Notes under the pieces: generated by a model | What the model saw: only the letters and a program-made list of their open reading frames with translations | Told to the model about the DNA's origin: nothing | Databases searched by the model: none | Made by a program: the position numbers and the translations under genes | In this document: in pieces, positions 18,054-26,772 of the stretch | Layout of the letters: every line of letters starts with the position of its first letter | Numbering within the stretch: the stretch's first letter is position 1 | Origin: Burkholderiales bacterium | GTDB taxonomy: Bacteria; Pseudomonadota; Gammaproteobacteria; Burkholderiales; JAEUOS01 | Length of the DNA: 64,000 bases | NCBI GenBank assembly: GCA_947473125.1 | Contig: CANJDH010000002.1 | Location: forward strand, 45,364 to 109,363 | Direction: 5' to 3'

Positions 18054-18098
18054 GGCCGGATCCGGGCGCACATGCGATGCATGGCACCCGATCCGGCC
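18054..18098 (+). other. Stem-loop between dnaK and dnaJ
   Basis: GGCCGGATC (18054-18062) pairs with GATCCGGCC (18090-18098). The stem extends by GGG/CCC (18064-18066 with 18087-18089) across a one-base bulge, around a 20-base loop. There is no T run, so it is more likely an mRNA processing or stability element that sets the dnaK:dnaJ ratio than a terminator. Confidence 0.55.
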
Positions 18099-18127
18099 GG
18101 TTCGTTTAGTCGATATGGGATCGTTGC

Positions 18128-19264
18128 ATGGCAAAACGTGATTACTACGAAGTCCTGGGCATCGCCAAGGATGCTGGCGAAGACGAAATCAAGAAGGCTT
18201 ATCGCAAGCTTGCGATGAAGCACCACCCTGACCGCAATCAGGGCGATACGTCGAGCAAGTCCGAGGAAAAATTCAAGGAGGCCAAGGAAGCCTACGAAAT
18301 TCTTTCCGACGCCAACAAGCGCGGCGCCTACGATCGGTTTGGCCACGCGGGGGTGGACCCCTCCGTCGGTGCCGGCCCTGGGGCCGCGGGCATGGGCGGT
18401 TTCGCCGACGCGTTTGGCGACATTTTCGAAGGCATTTTTGGCGGCGCAGGCGGTCGGCGCGGTGGCGGATCCAACGTGTACCGCGGCGCAGACCTGCGCT
18501 ACAACATGGAGATCACGCTGGAGCAGGCTGCGCGAGGCCACGAAACGCAGATTCGCATCCCCGCCGTGGAGCAATGCGAGGTGTGCCATGGCAGCGGCGC
18601 CAAACCCGGCACCCAGGCCAAGACCTGTCACACCTGCAAAGGCGCCGGCCAGGTACGCATGCAGCAGGGCTTCTTCTCGATTCAACAGACCTGCCCGACC
18701 TGCCACGGCACCGGCAAGGTGATTCCCGATCCGTGCAGCCCGTGCGGCGGCTCCGGACGCGTCAAAAAGCACAAGACCCTGTCGGTCAAGATTCCCGCGG
18801 GTGTCGACGAGGGCGATCGGATTCGGCTTTCGGGCAATGGCGAACCGGGCCTGAACGGCGGGCCGCCCGGCGACCTGTACGTACAAATGACGCTCAAGCC
18901 GCATGCCGTGTTCCAGCGCGAGGGCGATGACCTGCATTGCGAAATGCCGATTGGCTTCGCCACCGCCGCACTGGGTGGCGAGATTTCAATACCGACCCTC
19001 GATGGCAAGGCCGAGATCAAGGTGCCTTCGGAAAGCCAGTCGGGCAAGACCTTCCGCCTGCGCGGCAAAGGCATCAAGGGCGTGCGTTCCAATGCCCCGG
19101 GTGATCTCTATTGCCATGTTGTGATCGAGACTCCCGTCAACCTGACGGCCCGACAGAAGGAATTGCTGCATGAATTCGACGAAATCAACCGCAAGGATGC
19201 GGGCAAGCACAGCCCGAAGGAAAAATCCTTCATGGACAAGATGAAGGACTTCTTCAGTGCGTAA
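18128..19264 (+). CDS. dnaJ: Co-chaperone DnaJ (Hsp40)
   Basis: The 378-residue type I Hsp40 has a J domain (1-70) with the HPD motif in KHHPDRN and a Gly-rich segment (about 75-120). Four zinc-binding repeats follow ([32 protein letters not shown]; about 152-215), then two beta-rich substrate domains. It delivers clients to DnaK and stimulates its ATPase. All four zinc motifs are intact. It ends just before a strong bidirectional terminator. Confidence 0.98.
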   Translation: MAKRDYYEVLGIAKDAGEDEIKKAYRKLAMKHHPDRNQGDTSSKSEEKFKEAKEAYEILSDANKRGAYDRFGHAGVDPSVGAGPGAAGMGGFADAFGDIFEGIFGGAGGRRGGGSNVYRGADLRYNMEITLEQAARGHETQIRIPAVEQCEVCHGSGAKPGTQAKTCHTCKGAGQVRMQQGFFSIQQTCPTCHGTGKVIPDPCSPCGGSGRVKKHKTLSVKIPAGVDEGDRIRLSGNGEPGLNGGPPGDLYVQMTLKPHAVFQREGDDLHCEMPIGFATAALGGEISIPTLDGKAEIKVPSESQSGKTFRLRGKGIKGVRSNAPGDLYCHVVIETPVNLTARQKELLHEFDEINRKDAGKHSPKEKSFMDKMKDFFSA

Positions 19265-19281
19265 CGATGTGACTGACAGGG

Positions 19282-19307
19282 AAAAAGCTGCCCGAGGGCA
19301 GCTTTTT
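19282..19307. terminator. Bidirectional terminator between dnaJ and the Mpo1-like gene
   Basis: AAAAAGCTGCC (19282-19292) and GGCAGCTTTTT (19297-19307) form a GC-rich stem with a four-base loop, with an A run on one side and a T run on the other. It lies 17 bases after the dnaJ stop and 17 bases before the stop of the convergent gene. Confidence 0.93.
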
Positions 19308-19324
19308 ATCGAGAACCGCTTCGC

Positions 19325-19852
19325 CTAGGTTGCGGCATTGTGCATGTCGCGGATGTGCGTCGGCCCGACGCGCGCTTCGATCGCCTTTACCAGCGCCTGC
19401 TTCATGCCGAGCGCAAATACCACTTCGGCCCACACGAATAACGGCCCGATCAACAACCCCACGATGTCGTCGACGAAAGCCGGCTTGCGACCCTCGTAAT
19501 AATGGCCGATGAACTGGATGATCCAGCCGACCACGAACATGCTGATGCCGGTCACCAGCCACGTCACCGTGCTCATCCCCGCGATTTGCGTTCCGGCCCA
19601 GGTCATGGCGCCGATGATCACCGTCAGGCTCAGGCCAAGGCCGATGTCAAGCAGGACGTAGTAAATTCCGGCGGCAACCAGCGTAATCCAGGCTGGCGTC
19701 AAGGCAAGGCCCGCCACCTCGAAAGCCGGACGCGACAGCAAGGTCACGACCGCGAACACGATCATTGGCACGCCGACGACGTGGGTCGCGATATTGCGCC
19801 TGTCGCGATGGTAGGCGGCGTAGTTGGCAAGCTGGTCAAGGCCAGATTTCAT
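19325..19852 (-). CDS. Mpo1-like (DUF962) membrane protein
   Basis: This 175-residue protein has about four membrane helices and the DUF962/Mpo1 motifs: YHRDRRNIATHVVGVP near the N-terminus and GWIIQFIGHYYEGRKPAF at about 118-135. The conserved histidines (in AYHRDR, ATHVVG and FIGHYYE) are those of the yeast enzyme Mpo1, an Fe(II)-dependent dioxygenase acting on 2-hydroxy fatty acids. The function in bacteria is not established, so this is a family assignment. It is convergent with dnaJ and lies 50 bases after cysS on the same strand. Confidence 0.8.
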   Translation of the reverse strand: MKSGLDQLANYAAYHRDRRNIATHVVGVPMIVFAVVTLLSRPAFEVAGLALTPAWITLVAAGIYYVLLDIGLGLSLTVIIGAMTWAGTQIAGMSTVTWLVTGISMFVVGWIIQFIGHYYEGRKPAFVDDIVGLLIGPLFVWAEVVFALGMKQALVKAIEARVGPTHIRDMHNAAT

Positions 19853-19902
19853 CGAAGCTCTCCTGCACTATGTGACGCACACGGGAAGACAATACCAAAA
19901 AG

Positions 19903-21309
19903 CTAAATTCGGCGCCACTCGGTCAGGCCGCCCGGTTTGTCTTCAAGGACGATGCCCTGCGCGAGCAGCTGCGCGCGGATCGTATCCGCCCTACCGAAGT
20001 CGCGTGCCTTCTTGGCGGCAATGCGCTCCGCAATCTGCGCCTCAATATGTACTGTGCCAACGCCCTCGGCATCCCCGCCGCCAGTGGCTTGCAAGAACGC
20101 CTGCGGATCGCGATCAAGCAGCCCGAGCACGCCCCCTAGGGCCTTGAGTTGCCCGGCGACGGCTGCGTCACCGGTACGATTCACGTCAGCCGCCAACTCA
20201 AACAACACCGCCATCGCCAGAGGCGTATTGAAATCATCATCCATTGCCTCCTTGAATCTGGCGGCCTGCGGTGAAGCGCTCCAGTCAATGGTTTTCGAGG
20301 AATTTCCTTCAAAACCCTTGTCTGCCAACGGTTTCAGGGCAGTATAGAGTCGCGAAAGCGAGGCCTTGGCGTCATCGAGATGCGCATCAGAGTAGTTCAG
20401 CGGGCTGCGATAATGGGCGCGCAAAATGAAGAAGCGCACCACCTCGGCGTCGTATTTCTTGAGCACTTCGCGGATCGTGAAGAAGTTGCCCAGCGACTTG
20501 GACATTTTCTCTTCATCAACCCGCACAAAACCGTTGTGCATGAACGTGTTCACAAAGGTGCATTGATTGGCCCCTTCGCTTTGCGCAATCTCGTTCTCGT
20601 GGTGCGGGAACTGCAAATCCGCGCCCCCGCCATGGATGTCGAAGGTGTTGCCCAGCAGGTCTGACGACATTGCGGAGCATTCGATATGCCAGCCCGGGCG
20701 CCCTTCTCCCCATCGCGAATCCCAGCGCGTGTCAGCCGGCTCGGTGAGCTTGGCGCTTTTCCAGAGGACGAAGTCAAGCGGGTCGCGCTTGGTCGAGTTG
20801 ACGTCGACGCGCTCGCCGGCACGCAATTCGTCGACCGATTTGCCAGACAACTTGCCATAACCGGGAAAGCCGCGCACCGCGTAGTTGACGTCACCATCAG
20901 CTGCCTTGTAGGCCAGCCCATTGGCTTCCAGCTTGCCGATCATCGACAGCATTTGCGGCACATATTGCGTGGCGCGTGGTTCGTGATCGGGTTTTTGCAC
21001 ACCCAGCGCGGCGGCGTCTTCGTCCATGAAACTGATGAAACGGTTGGTCAACTGCGAAATCGTCTCCCCGTTTTCGACCGCACGTTTGATGATCTTGTCG
21101 TCGATGTCGGTGATGTTGCGCACATAGGTCACGGCGTAACCCGACGCGCGCAGCCAGCGCTGCACCATGTCGAACACCACTATGACGCGCGCGTGGCCGA
21201 TGTGGCAGTAGTCATAGACTGTCATGCCGCAAACGTACATGCCGACCTTGCCCGCCACGATCGGCACAAACTCCTGTTTTTCGCGCTTGAGCGTGTTGAA
21301 TATTTTCAT
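19903..21309 (-). CDS. cysS: Cysteinyl-tRNA synthetase
   Basis: The 468-residue class I synthetase has the HIGH motif in [18 protein letters not shown] in [12 protein letters not shown], and zinc ligands including Cys in VCGMTVYD and the [14 protein letters not shown] segment. It charges tRNA-Cys. Length and domain order are normal, with a DALR-type helical domain (about 340-400) and a C-terminal [13 protein letters not shown]. The 267 bases upstream hold no convincing gene and separate it from the divergent TPR gene. Confidence 0.97.
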   Translation of the reverse strand: MKIFNTLKREKQEFVPIVAGKVGMYVCGMTVYDYCHIGHARVIVVFDMVQRWLRASGYAVTYVRNITDIDDKIIKRAVENGETISQLTNRFISFMDEDAAALGVQKPDHEPRATQYVPQMLSMIGKLEANGLAYKAADGDVNYAVRGFPGYGKLSGKSVDELRAGERVDVNSTKRDPLDFVLWKSAKLTEPADTRWDSRWGEGRPGWHIECSAMSSDLLGNTFDIHGGGADLQFPHHENEIAQSEGANQCTFVNTFMHNGFVRVDEEKMSKSLGNFFTIREVLKKYDAEVVRFFILRAHYRSPLNYSDAHLDDAKASLSRLYTALKPLADKGFEGNSSKTIDWSASPQAARFKEAMDDDFNTPLAMAVLFELAADVNRTGDAAVAGQLKALGGVLGLLDRDPQAFLQATGGGDAEGVGTVHIEAQIAERIAAKKARDFGRADTIRAQLLAQGIVLEDKPGGLTEWRRI

Positions 21310-21576
21310 GTTGAACTTACCGGAAGAATTCGACCCAAAGCGTGAAGGCAGGTGCGATCCACATCGCTGATACAGCGGGCATCAGACGTCGAAAAATGGA
21401 TATCTACGAACAGCGCACGGACTCGGCGCCGACCAGGGATGGGGAACGCGTGACCAAACGAGGCGAAAACAGGAAAAACATGCGCCGAACCGGAAATCAC
21501 ACGCAAAATTGGGTAAAATCATGGGCTTGCGTGCCAAACTCCGAGCGACGCAAGAGCATGAAATGAGTATATCACG

Positions 21577-22596
21577 ATGAAATTGCTGAACATTTGCGCC
21601 TCACGCGCCTGCGCCCTCATCATGTTGGTGTGCGCCGCAACAGTGGCCCACGCCGACGAGATTGCCGACATCGGCAAACTGCTGCGGGGCGGCCAGCTTG
21701 ACCAAGCCATGCAAAAGGTGGATTCCTACCTCGCGACCAAACCGCGCGATGCACAGGGCCGTTTCCTCAAGGGCCTGATCCTGACCGAGCAAAACAAGAC
21801 GGCGGAAGCGGTCACCACCTTCACGCGCCTCACCGAAGATTACCCCGAGCTTCCCGAACCGTACAACAACCTTGCCGTGCTGTACGCCGGCCAGGGCCAG
21901 TACGAAAAGGCGCGCCAGTCTCTCGAGATGGCGATCCGCACCCATCCGTCGTATGCCACCGCGCATGAAAATCTCGGCGACGTCTACGCCAAGCTTGCGA
22001 GTCAGGCCTACGACAAGGCCTTGCAACTGGACTCGAACAATCCCGCAGCGCAAAGCAAACTGGCCATGGCCAAGGAGCTCATCGGCAGCGGCAATACGCG
22101 GGCGCGTGCCCAAGCCTCGCAGGCGGCACCCGCCACTCAGGCCGCCGTGAAACCGCTGCCTGGCTCGGCGCCGGCAACTGCAGTTGCGGCCGCGCCAGCT
22201 GCAAAACCCTCAGCGGCGGCGGCGGCAGCGCCCGCCGCGGCACCGAAGGCGGTTAACGAGGAGGCCGAGATCATCGCAGCAGTCAACAACTGGGCCGCGG
22301 CATGGGCCAAACAAGACGTGAAGGCCTACCTCGCCATTTACGCGAAGGATTTCAAGGTGCCGGGCGGCAAGTCGCGTTCCTCGTGGGAAGCGGACCGCAA
22401 ACAGCGCATCGAAGCGCCCAAGAAGATCCAGGTGAAAGTCGAATCCCCGAGCGTGTCGGTTGAAGGTGGCAGCGCGTCGGTAAAGTTCCGCCAGTACTAC
22501 AAGTCGAATATTGTTACCGCGAGCAGCAGCAAGACGCTGGTCATGTCCAAGTCAGGCGGCAACTGGCAAATCGTTGACGAGAAGAGCGGCAATTGA
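21577..22596 (+). CDS. Exported TPR protein with C-terminal NTF2-like domain
   Basis: The 339-residue product has a signal peptide (about 1-26, ending ATVAHA) and three or four TPR units (about 30-175, for example PELPEPYNNLAVLYAGQGQY). An Ala/Pro-rich linker (about 180-225) leads to a C-terminal NTF2/SnoaL-like domain (about 228-339) with VNNWAAAWAKQDVKAYLAIY. That domain resembles the C-terminal part of the L,D-transpeptidase encoded next. Such domains occur in Csd6-type cell-shape enzymes. A role in periplasmic peptidoglycan work is inferred from this pairing. Confidence 0.78.
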   Translation: MKLLNICASRACALIMLVCAATVAHADEIADIGKLLRGGQLDQAMQKVDSYLATKPRDAQGRFLKGLILTEQNKTAEAVTTFTRLTEDYPELPEPYNNLAVLYAGQGQYEKARQSLEMAIRTHPSYATAHENLGDVYAKLASQAYDKALQLDSNNPAAQSKLAMAKELIGSGNTRARAQASQAAPATQAAVKPLPGSAPATAVAAAPAAKPSAAAAAAPAAAPKAVNEEAEIIAAVNNWAAAWAKQDVKAYLAIYAKDFKVPGGKSRSSWEADRKQRIEAPKKIQVKVESPSVSVEGGSASVKFRQYYKSNIVTASSSKTLVMSKSGGNWQIVDEKSGN

Positions 22597-22618
22597 AACG
22601 GGAGTCGGGGCGGCACCC

Positions 22619-23812
22619 ATGAAGGGCCTGCGTAGTTATTGTTGCACCGTACTGTGGCTGGGCGCAGTGCTGGCTTCGTCATCCGGATTCGCCCAAGGTG
22701 TCAAATCTTCCACCGAAGAAGTCGAGAACGCGTTGGCCGGCATCTTCAAGGCCATTGAAACGTCGAAGTTCGACGAGGCTCTGATTCGCACCGAAGCGCT
22801 GATTGCAGCACGCCCCAACTATCGCCTGGCGCATCTGATCAAGGGCGACCTGCTGATGGCACATGCACGCCCCGTGCGTAGTATGGGTGCCGCGCCAAAC
22901 GCACCTGTCGATCGCGTCAAGGACTTGCGCGAAGAAGCCGTGGCGCGCCTCAGGGCGTATCGCGAGCGGCCCCCCAAGGACCAGATTCCGCGCTATCTGC
23001 TGCAATTGCGGCCGGACCAAAAGCATGCAGTGGTAGTCGATACAAAAAAATCACGCCTCTACGTATACGAAAACGTAAACGGTCAGCCGCGCTTCGTTGC
23101 CGACTACTACATGAGCCACGGCAAGCTCGGCATTGACAAGCTCAGGGAAGGCGATCAGAAAACACCTATCGGCGTGTACCACGTCACGGCCGCCTTGCCG
23201 AAGGAAAAACTGGCGGACCGCTATGGCGACGCAGCCTTCCCGATCAATTACCCGAACGACTGGGACCGTCGCCTCGGCCGCGGCGGCTCGGGCATCTGGC
23301 TCCATGGCACAGGCTCCGAGACCTTCTCGCGTGCGCCGCGTTCGTCGGACGGTTGCGTGACGCTGACCAATGCTGACCTCAACATCCTGCGTCCGATGAT
23401 TCAGGTAGGCCTGACCCCGGTCATCATCAGCGACAACATCGAATGGCTCTCGCTGGACCACTGGAACACCGAGCGCGAGTCACTCAAACAGGCCATTGAG
23501 CAGTGGCGCCGCGACTGGGAAGGCCTGAACACCGAAACCTACCTTGCCCACTATGCGCGCAATTTCGAAGGTGACGGCATGAACCTGCGGCAGTGGAGCG
23601 AGCGCAAGCGCCAGGTCAACGCCGGAAAATCCTGGGTGAAGCTCTCGCTGGCCAACATCAGCATGTTCCGCTACCCGGGCAAGGATGACCTGGTGGTGGT
23701 GACTTTCGACCAGGATTACAAGTCGAGCAACCTGTCCGGTGCGATGAAAAAGCGCATGTACTGGACCAAAGAAGGCGGACGCTGGAAAATCGTCGACGAA
23801 GGCGCCGCCTGA
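22619..23812 (+). CDS. L,D-transpeptidase (YkuD) with NTF2-like C-terminal domain
   Basis: The start is set at the ATG 22619, which gives a signal peptide (about 1-26, ending SGFAQG) and 397 residues. A helical N-terminal part resembling degenerate TPRs (about 30-115) is followed by a YkuD catalytic domain (about 133-275) with His229 in WLHGTGSE and Cys246 in RSSDGCVTLT. The C-terminal NTF2-like domain (about 285-397) contains YLAHYARNFEG. The architecture resembles Csd6 of Helicobacter, an enzyme trimming or crosslinking peptidoglycan stem peptides. It follows the TPR gene by 22 bases. Confidence 0.85.
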   Translation: MKGLRSYCCTVLWLGAVLASSSGFAQGVKSSTEEVENALAGIFKAIETSKFDEALIRTEALIAARPNYRLAHLIKGDLLMAHARPVRSMGAAPNAPVDRVKDLREEAVARLRAYRERPPKDQIPRYLLQLRPDQKHAVVVDTKKSRLYVYENVNGQPRFVADYYMSHGKLGIDKLREGDQKTPIGVYHVTAALPKEKLADRYGDAAFPINYPNDWDRRLGRGGSGIWLHGTGSETFSRAPRSSDGCVTLTNADLNILRPMIQVGLTPVIISDNIEWLSLDHWNTERESLKQAIEQWRRDWEGLNTETYLAHYARNFEGDGMNLRQWSERKRQVNAGKSWVKLSLANISMFRYPGKDDLVVVTFDQDYKSSNLSGAMKKRMYWTKEGGRWKIVDEGAA

Positions 23813-23843
23813 TTCGCACTGACCACACTAACGGAGACTGAAC

Positions 23844-24521
23844 ATGACATTGCGCTTCCTCGCGCTGCTGTTTGCCCTGATTGTTCCGGCCCTTGCCATG
23901 CCCCTGCGCGCGCAGGCCCAAACCATCGAGATCAAGACCTCGATGGGGGTCATCACCGCCGAGTTGTACGGCGACAAGGCGCCGAAGACCGTGGCCAACT
24001 TCGTCCAGTACGTAAAAGCAGGCTTTTTCAACGGGACGGTTTTTCATCGCGTGATCCCCGATTTCATGATCCAGGGCGGCGGCTTCACACCCGACATGAA
24101 ACAGAAGGAACCGCGCCCGCCGATCCAGCACGAGGGCCGCGAAGCCCTCGCCAAGGGCGCAAAAAACGACGTCGGCACCCTCGCAATGGCGCGGACCAAC
24201 GACCCGCACTCGGCAACCGCGCAGTTTTTCATCAACGTCAAGGATAACGATTTTCTCAATCCGACCCTGATTCCGCCGGGCGACCCGGTGCCGCGCTTCG
24301 AATACCAGGGCCGTGTCTATGAAAACACGCCACGCGCAAACCTGGTCAATGCCCCGCAACTGTGGGGCTACACAGTGTTCGGCAAGATCACCAAAGGCAT
24401 GGACATCGTTGAAAAGATCAAGCAGGTCCCGACCGCCACTGTCGGCGGCCACCAGAATGTCCCCGTGACGCCGGTCGTGATCGAGAGCGTAAAGCTGGTC
24501 GATGCCGGCACCGGAAAGTAA
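23844..24521 (+). CDS. ppiA: Periplasmic peptidyl-prolyl cis-trans isomerase (cyclophilin)
   Basis: The 225-residue protein has a signal peptide (about 1-25, ending LRAQAQ) and a cyclophilin domain with FFNGTVFHRVIPDFMIQGGG and TAQFFINVKDND. It contains an insertion around residues 135-165 (PTLIPPGDPVPRFEYQ) not found in the cytoplasmic paralogue encoded next. It catalyses prolyl isomerisation during folding of exported proteins. The two cyclophilin genes appear to be a tandem duplication, one exported and one not. Confidence 0.92.
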   Translation: MTLRFLALLFALIVPALAMPLRAQAQTIEIKTSMGVITAELYGDKAPKTVANFVQYVKAGFFNGTVFHRVIPDFMIQGGGFTPDMKQKEPRPPIQHEGREALAKGAKNDVGTLAMARTNDPHSATAQFFINVKDNDFLNPTLIPPGDPVPRFEYQGRVYENTPRANLVNAPQLWGYTVFGKITKGMDIVEKIKQVPTATVGGHQNVPVTPVVIESVKLVDAGTGK

Positions 24522-24553
24522 GCCAACCACAAACCGACTGAAAAGGAATCGCA

Positions 24554-25051
24554 ATGAGCCAGGTACTTCTCACCACAAACCATGGTGACATCACGATTGA
24601 GCTAGACACGGTCAAGGCACCCAAGACGGCCGAAAATTTCCTGCAGTACGTCAAGGACGGCCACTACGACAATACGGTGTTTCACCGCGTCATCGCCGGC
24701 TTCATGATTCAGGGCGGCGGGTTCGAACCGGGCATGAAGCAGAAGGCCACGCGTGGCAACATCGACAACGAAGCGGCCAACGGCCTCAAGAACATGAAGT
24801 ACACGCTGGCGATGGCGCGCACCAGCGACCCGCATTCGGCCAGCTCACAGTTCTTCATCAACGCCAAGGACAATGACTTTCTCAATTTCACCAGCCCAAA
24901 CGGCAACGGCTGGGGCTATTGCGTATTCGGCAAGGTAGTCGCCGGTACCGACGTGGTCGACAAGATTGAGGGCGTCAAGACCGGGCGTAGCGGCATGCAC
25001 CAGGACGTGCCCAGCGAGGACGTACTCATCCAAAAAGCAACAGCACTGTAA
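24554..25051 (+). CDS. ppiB: Cytoplasmic peptidyl-prolyl cis-trans isomerase B (cyclophilin)
   Basis: The 165-residue cyclophilin has no signal peptide. Key motifs are [20 protein letters not shown], with the catalytic Arg in FHRV, and [17 protein letters not shown]. The length and the missing export signal fit PpiB. An AAAAGGAATCGC ribosome site precedes the ATG. It lies 32 bases after ppiA and 28 bases before lpxH; ppiB-lpxH adjacency is common in proteobacteria. Confidence 0.95.
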   Translation: MSQVLLTTNHGDITIELDTVKAPKTAENFLQYVKDGHYDNTVFHRVIAGFMIQGGGFEPGMKQKATRGNIDNEAANGLKNMKYTLAMARTSDPHSASSQFFINAKDNDFLNFTSPNGNGWGYCVFGKVVAGTDVVDKIEGVKTGRSGMHQDVPSEDVLIQKATAL

Positions 25052-25079
25052 GCACCCGGGCACGCCCCAGGGGTCGCCC

Positions 25080-25799
25080 ATGGCTGCCTATTTCATTTCC
25101 GACCTGCACCTGACACAGGAACGAAGCGCCACCAACGAAGCGTTTTTTGCGTTCACGGCAAACCTCCCCGCCTCGGGAGATGCCCTGTATGTGCTCGGCG
25201 ACCTGTTTGAATACTGGGCCGGCGATGATGACCTTGGCGCCCCGCTTCATCGGGGCGTTGCCACGGCGTTCGCGAGTGCCGCTGCACGCGGGATCGGCCT
25301 GTACTTTCTGCATGGCAACCGCGATTTCCTGGTGGGCCGTGCATTTGCCGATGCGGCGCGCCTGTCGATGCTGGTCGACAACGTCACGTTTGATTTGCAT
25401 GGCGCGCACACCATACTGCTGCACGGCGACACCTTGTGCAGCGATGATCGCGCCTACCAGCAGTTTCGTGCCAAAGTGCGCGGCCGGGAGTGGCGCGACG
25501 TATTTCTGGCGCGTCCGCTCGCAGAACGCAAGGCCGAAATCGAAAAGCTGCGAAGCATGAGCGAGACGGAAAAAGCCACCAAGGCACCTGCCATCATGGA
25601 TGTCAGCCAGAAGGCCGTGAAAGCCTTGTTTGAGCAAAGTGGCGCCGCGCGCATGGTGCATGGCCATACGCACCGGCCCGCTCGGCATGATTACCTGATG
25701 TTCGGCCGTAACTGCGTGCGTTGGGTATTGCCGGCCTGGGATCAGCGTGCCGGCTACCTGCGCGTCGACGAGCACGGTGACCAGTTGATATACCTTTGA
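25080..25799 (+). CDS. lpxH: UDP-2,3-diacylglucosamine diphosphatase LpxH
   Basis: The 239-residue calcineurin-like phosphoesterase carries the metal motifs FISDLHL (5-11), LGDLFEYW, HGNRDFLVG, LHGD and VHGHTHRPARH. It cleaves UDP-2,3-diacylglucosamine to lipid X in lipid A synthesis at the inner membrane surface. The ATG at 25080 gives the standard N-terminus MAAYFISDLHLTQE; an upstream extension of the frame would run inside ppiB and is not credible. Confidence 0.94.
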   Translation: MAAYFISDLHLTQERSATNEAFFAFTANLPASGDALYVLGDLFEYWAGDDDLGAPLHRGVATAFASAAARGIGLYFLHGNRDFLVGRAFADAARLSMLVDNVTFDLHGAHTILLHGDTLCSDDRAYQQFRAKVRGREWRDVFLARPLAERKAEIEKLRSMSETEKATKAPAIMDVSQKAVKALFEQSGAARMVHGHTHRPARHDYLMFGRNCVRWVLPAWDQRAGYLRVDEHGDQLIYL

Positions 25800-25844
25800 A
25801 CCCCTTTTGACAGCACTGCGTGTGACACAACCGAGGAGTACGAC

Positions 25845-26693
25845 ATGGCAATTCAGACCGTAGGCATCATTGGCGCCGGCCTCATGGGCAACGGCATCGC
25901 ACAAGCCTGCGCCACCAACGACATCAAGGTCATCATGCTCGACGTCAACGACGCCGCCATCACGCGCGGCATCAAGACCGTGTCGGGCAGCCTCGACCGA
26001 CTGATCAAGAAGGAAAAAATGACCGAGGCGCAAAAGGCCGATGCCATCGGCCGCATCAAGGGCACCAGCAACATGCAGGATTTGTCGGCGGCCGATTTCA
26101 TCATCGAGGCGGCCACCGAAAATCTGGACCTCAAGCGCAAGATCCTCAAGGACGTGGATGATGTGGCGCGACCCGAGGTGATCATCGCCAGCAATACCTC
26201 GTCGATCTCGATCACGCAGCTGGCTGCGGCCACCAGCCGCCCCGGCCAGTTTATCGGCATGCATTTTTTCAACCCGGTGCCGATGATGGCGCTGGTGGAA
26301 ATCATTCGCGCCGTGCAGACCAGCGACGCCACCTTCGCCGCTACCGAAGAGCTGGCCAAACGCGTCGGCAAAGCGCCGATCTGCGTCAAGAACGCGCCGG
26401 GCTTCGTGGTCAACCGGATCCTGTGCCCGATGATCAACGAAGCAATCTTCGTTCTCGCTGAGGGCCTCGCCACCGCCGAGGACATCGACAACGGCATGAA
26501 GCTCGGCACCAACCAGCCGATCGGACCGCTGGCCCTGGCCGACATGATCGGCCTCGACACCATGCTGTCGGTGATGAACGTGTTCTACGAAGGCTTCAAC
26601 GATTCCAAGTACCGCCCCGCCCCGCTGCTCAAGGAAATGGTCGCGGCCGGCTACCTTGGGCGCAAGACCGGAAAGGGTTTTTACACCTACTGA
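25845..26693 (+). CDS. 3-hydroxybutyryl-CoA / 3-hydroxyacyl-CoA dehydrogenase
   Basis: The 282-residue enzyme has an NAD-binding domain with GIIGAGLMGNGIAQ (about 6-19), the catalytic His in IGMHFFNPVPMM with a Glu/Asn partner further on, and a C-terminal domain with KNAPGFVVNRILCP and YLGRKTGKGFYTY. It interconverts acetoacetyl-CoA and 3-hydroxybutyryl-CoA in beta-oxidation or butanoate metabolism. A GAGGAG ribosome site precedes the ATG. Substrate length cannot be told from the sequence. Confidence 0.93.
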   Translation: MAIQTVGIIGAGLMGNGIAQACATNDIKVIMLDVNDAAITRGIKTVSGSLDRLIKKEKMTEAQKADAIGRIKGTSNMQDLSAADFIIEAATENLDLKRKILKDVDDVARPEVIIASNTSSISITQLAAATSRPGQFIGMHFFNPVPMMALVEIIRAVQTSDATFAATEELAKRVGKAPICVKNAPGFVVNRILCPMINEAIFVLAEGLATAEDIDNGMKLGTNQPIGPLALADMIGLDTMLSVMNVFYEGFNDSKYRPAPLLKEMVAAGYLGRKTGKGFYTY

Positions 26694-26700
26694 CCGGCCG

Positions 26701-26758
26701 GAAACCGTTGGTGCACATGGCCCTAAGAGGCATTACCTCCAAACCCCTTGTGCACCAA
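26701..26758. terminator. Inverted repeat between convergent genes, carrying one copy of the AAACCGTTGGTG repeat
   Basis: The 3' flank of the dehydrogenase gene holds GAAACCGTTGGTGCAC (26701-26716), a copy of the dispersed repeat. TTGGTGCACA (26708-26717) pairs with TGTGCACCAA (26749-26758), a perfect 10-bp stem with a 31-base loop, placed between two converging genes. It may act as a weak bidirectional terminator, but no T run is present. Confidence 0.5.
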
Positions 26759-26772
26759 GCTTCTTCAGGCTT

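Noticed and set aside
20325..20335. CCAACGGTTTC in cysS, similar to the dispersed repeat
   Set aside because: It matches only 11 bases, lacks the ACC before CAACGG, and encodes an ordinary Leu-Lys-Pro-Leu segment of CysS.
21342..21566. 74-codon plus-strand frame between cysS and the TPR gene
   Set aside because: The composition is charged and random-like, there is no clear ribosome site, and the region probably holds promoters for the flanking genes.
25026..26264. 412-codon minus-strand frame across lpxH and the hydroxyacyl-CoA dehydrogenase
   Set aside because: Antisense to two clear genes whose motifs are complete; no ribosome site or recognised domain.
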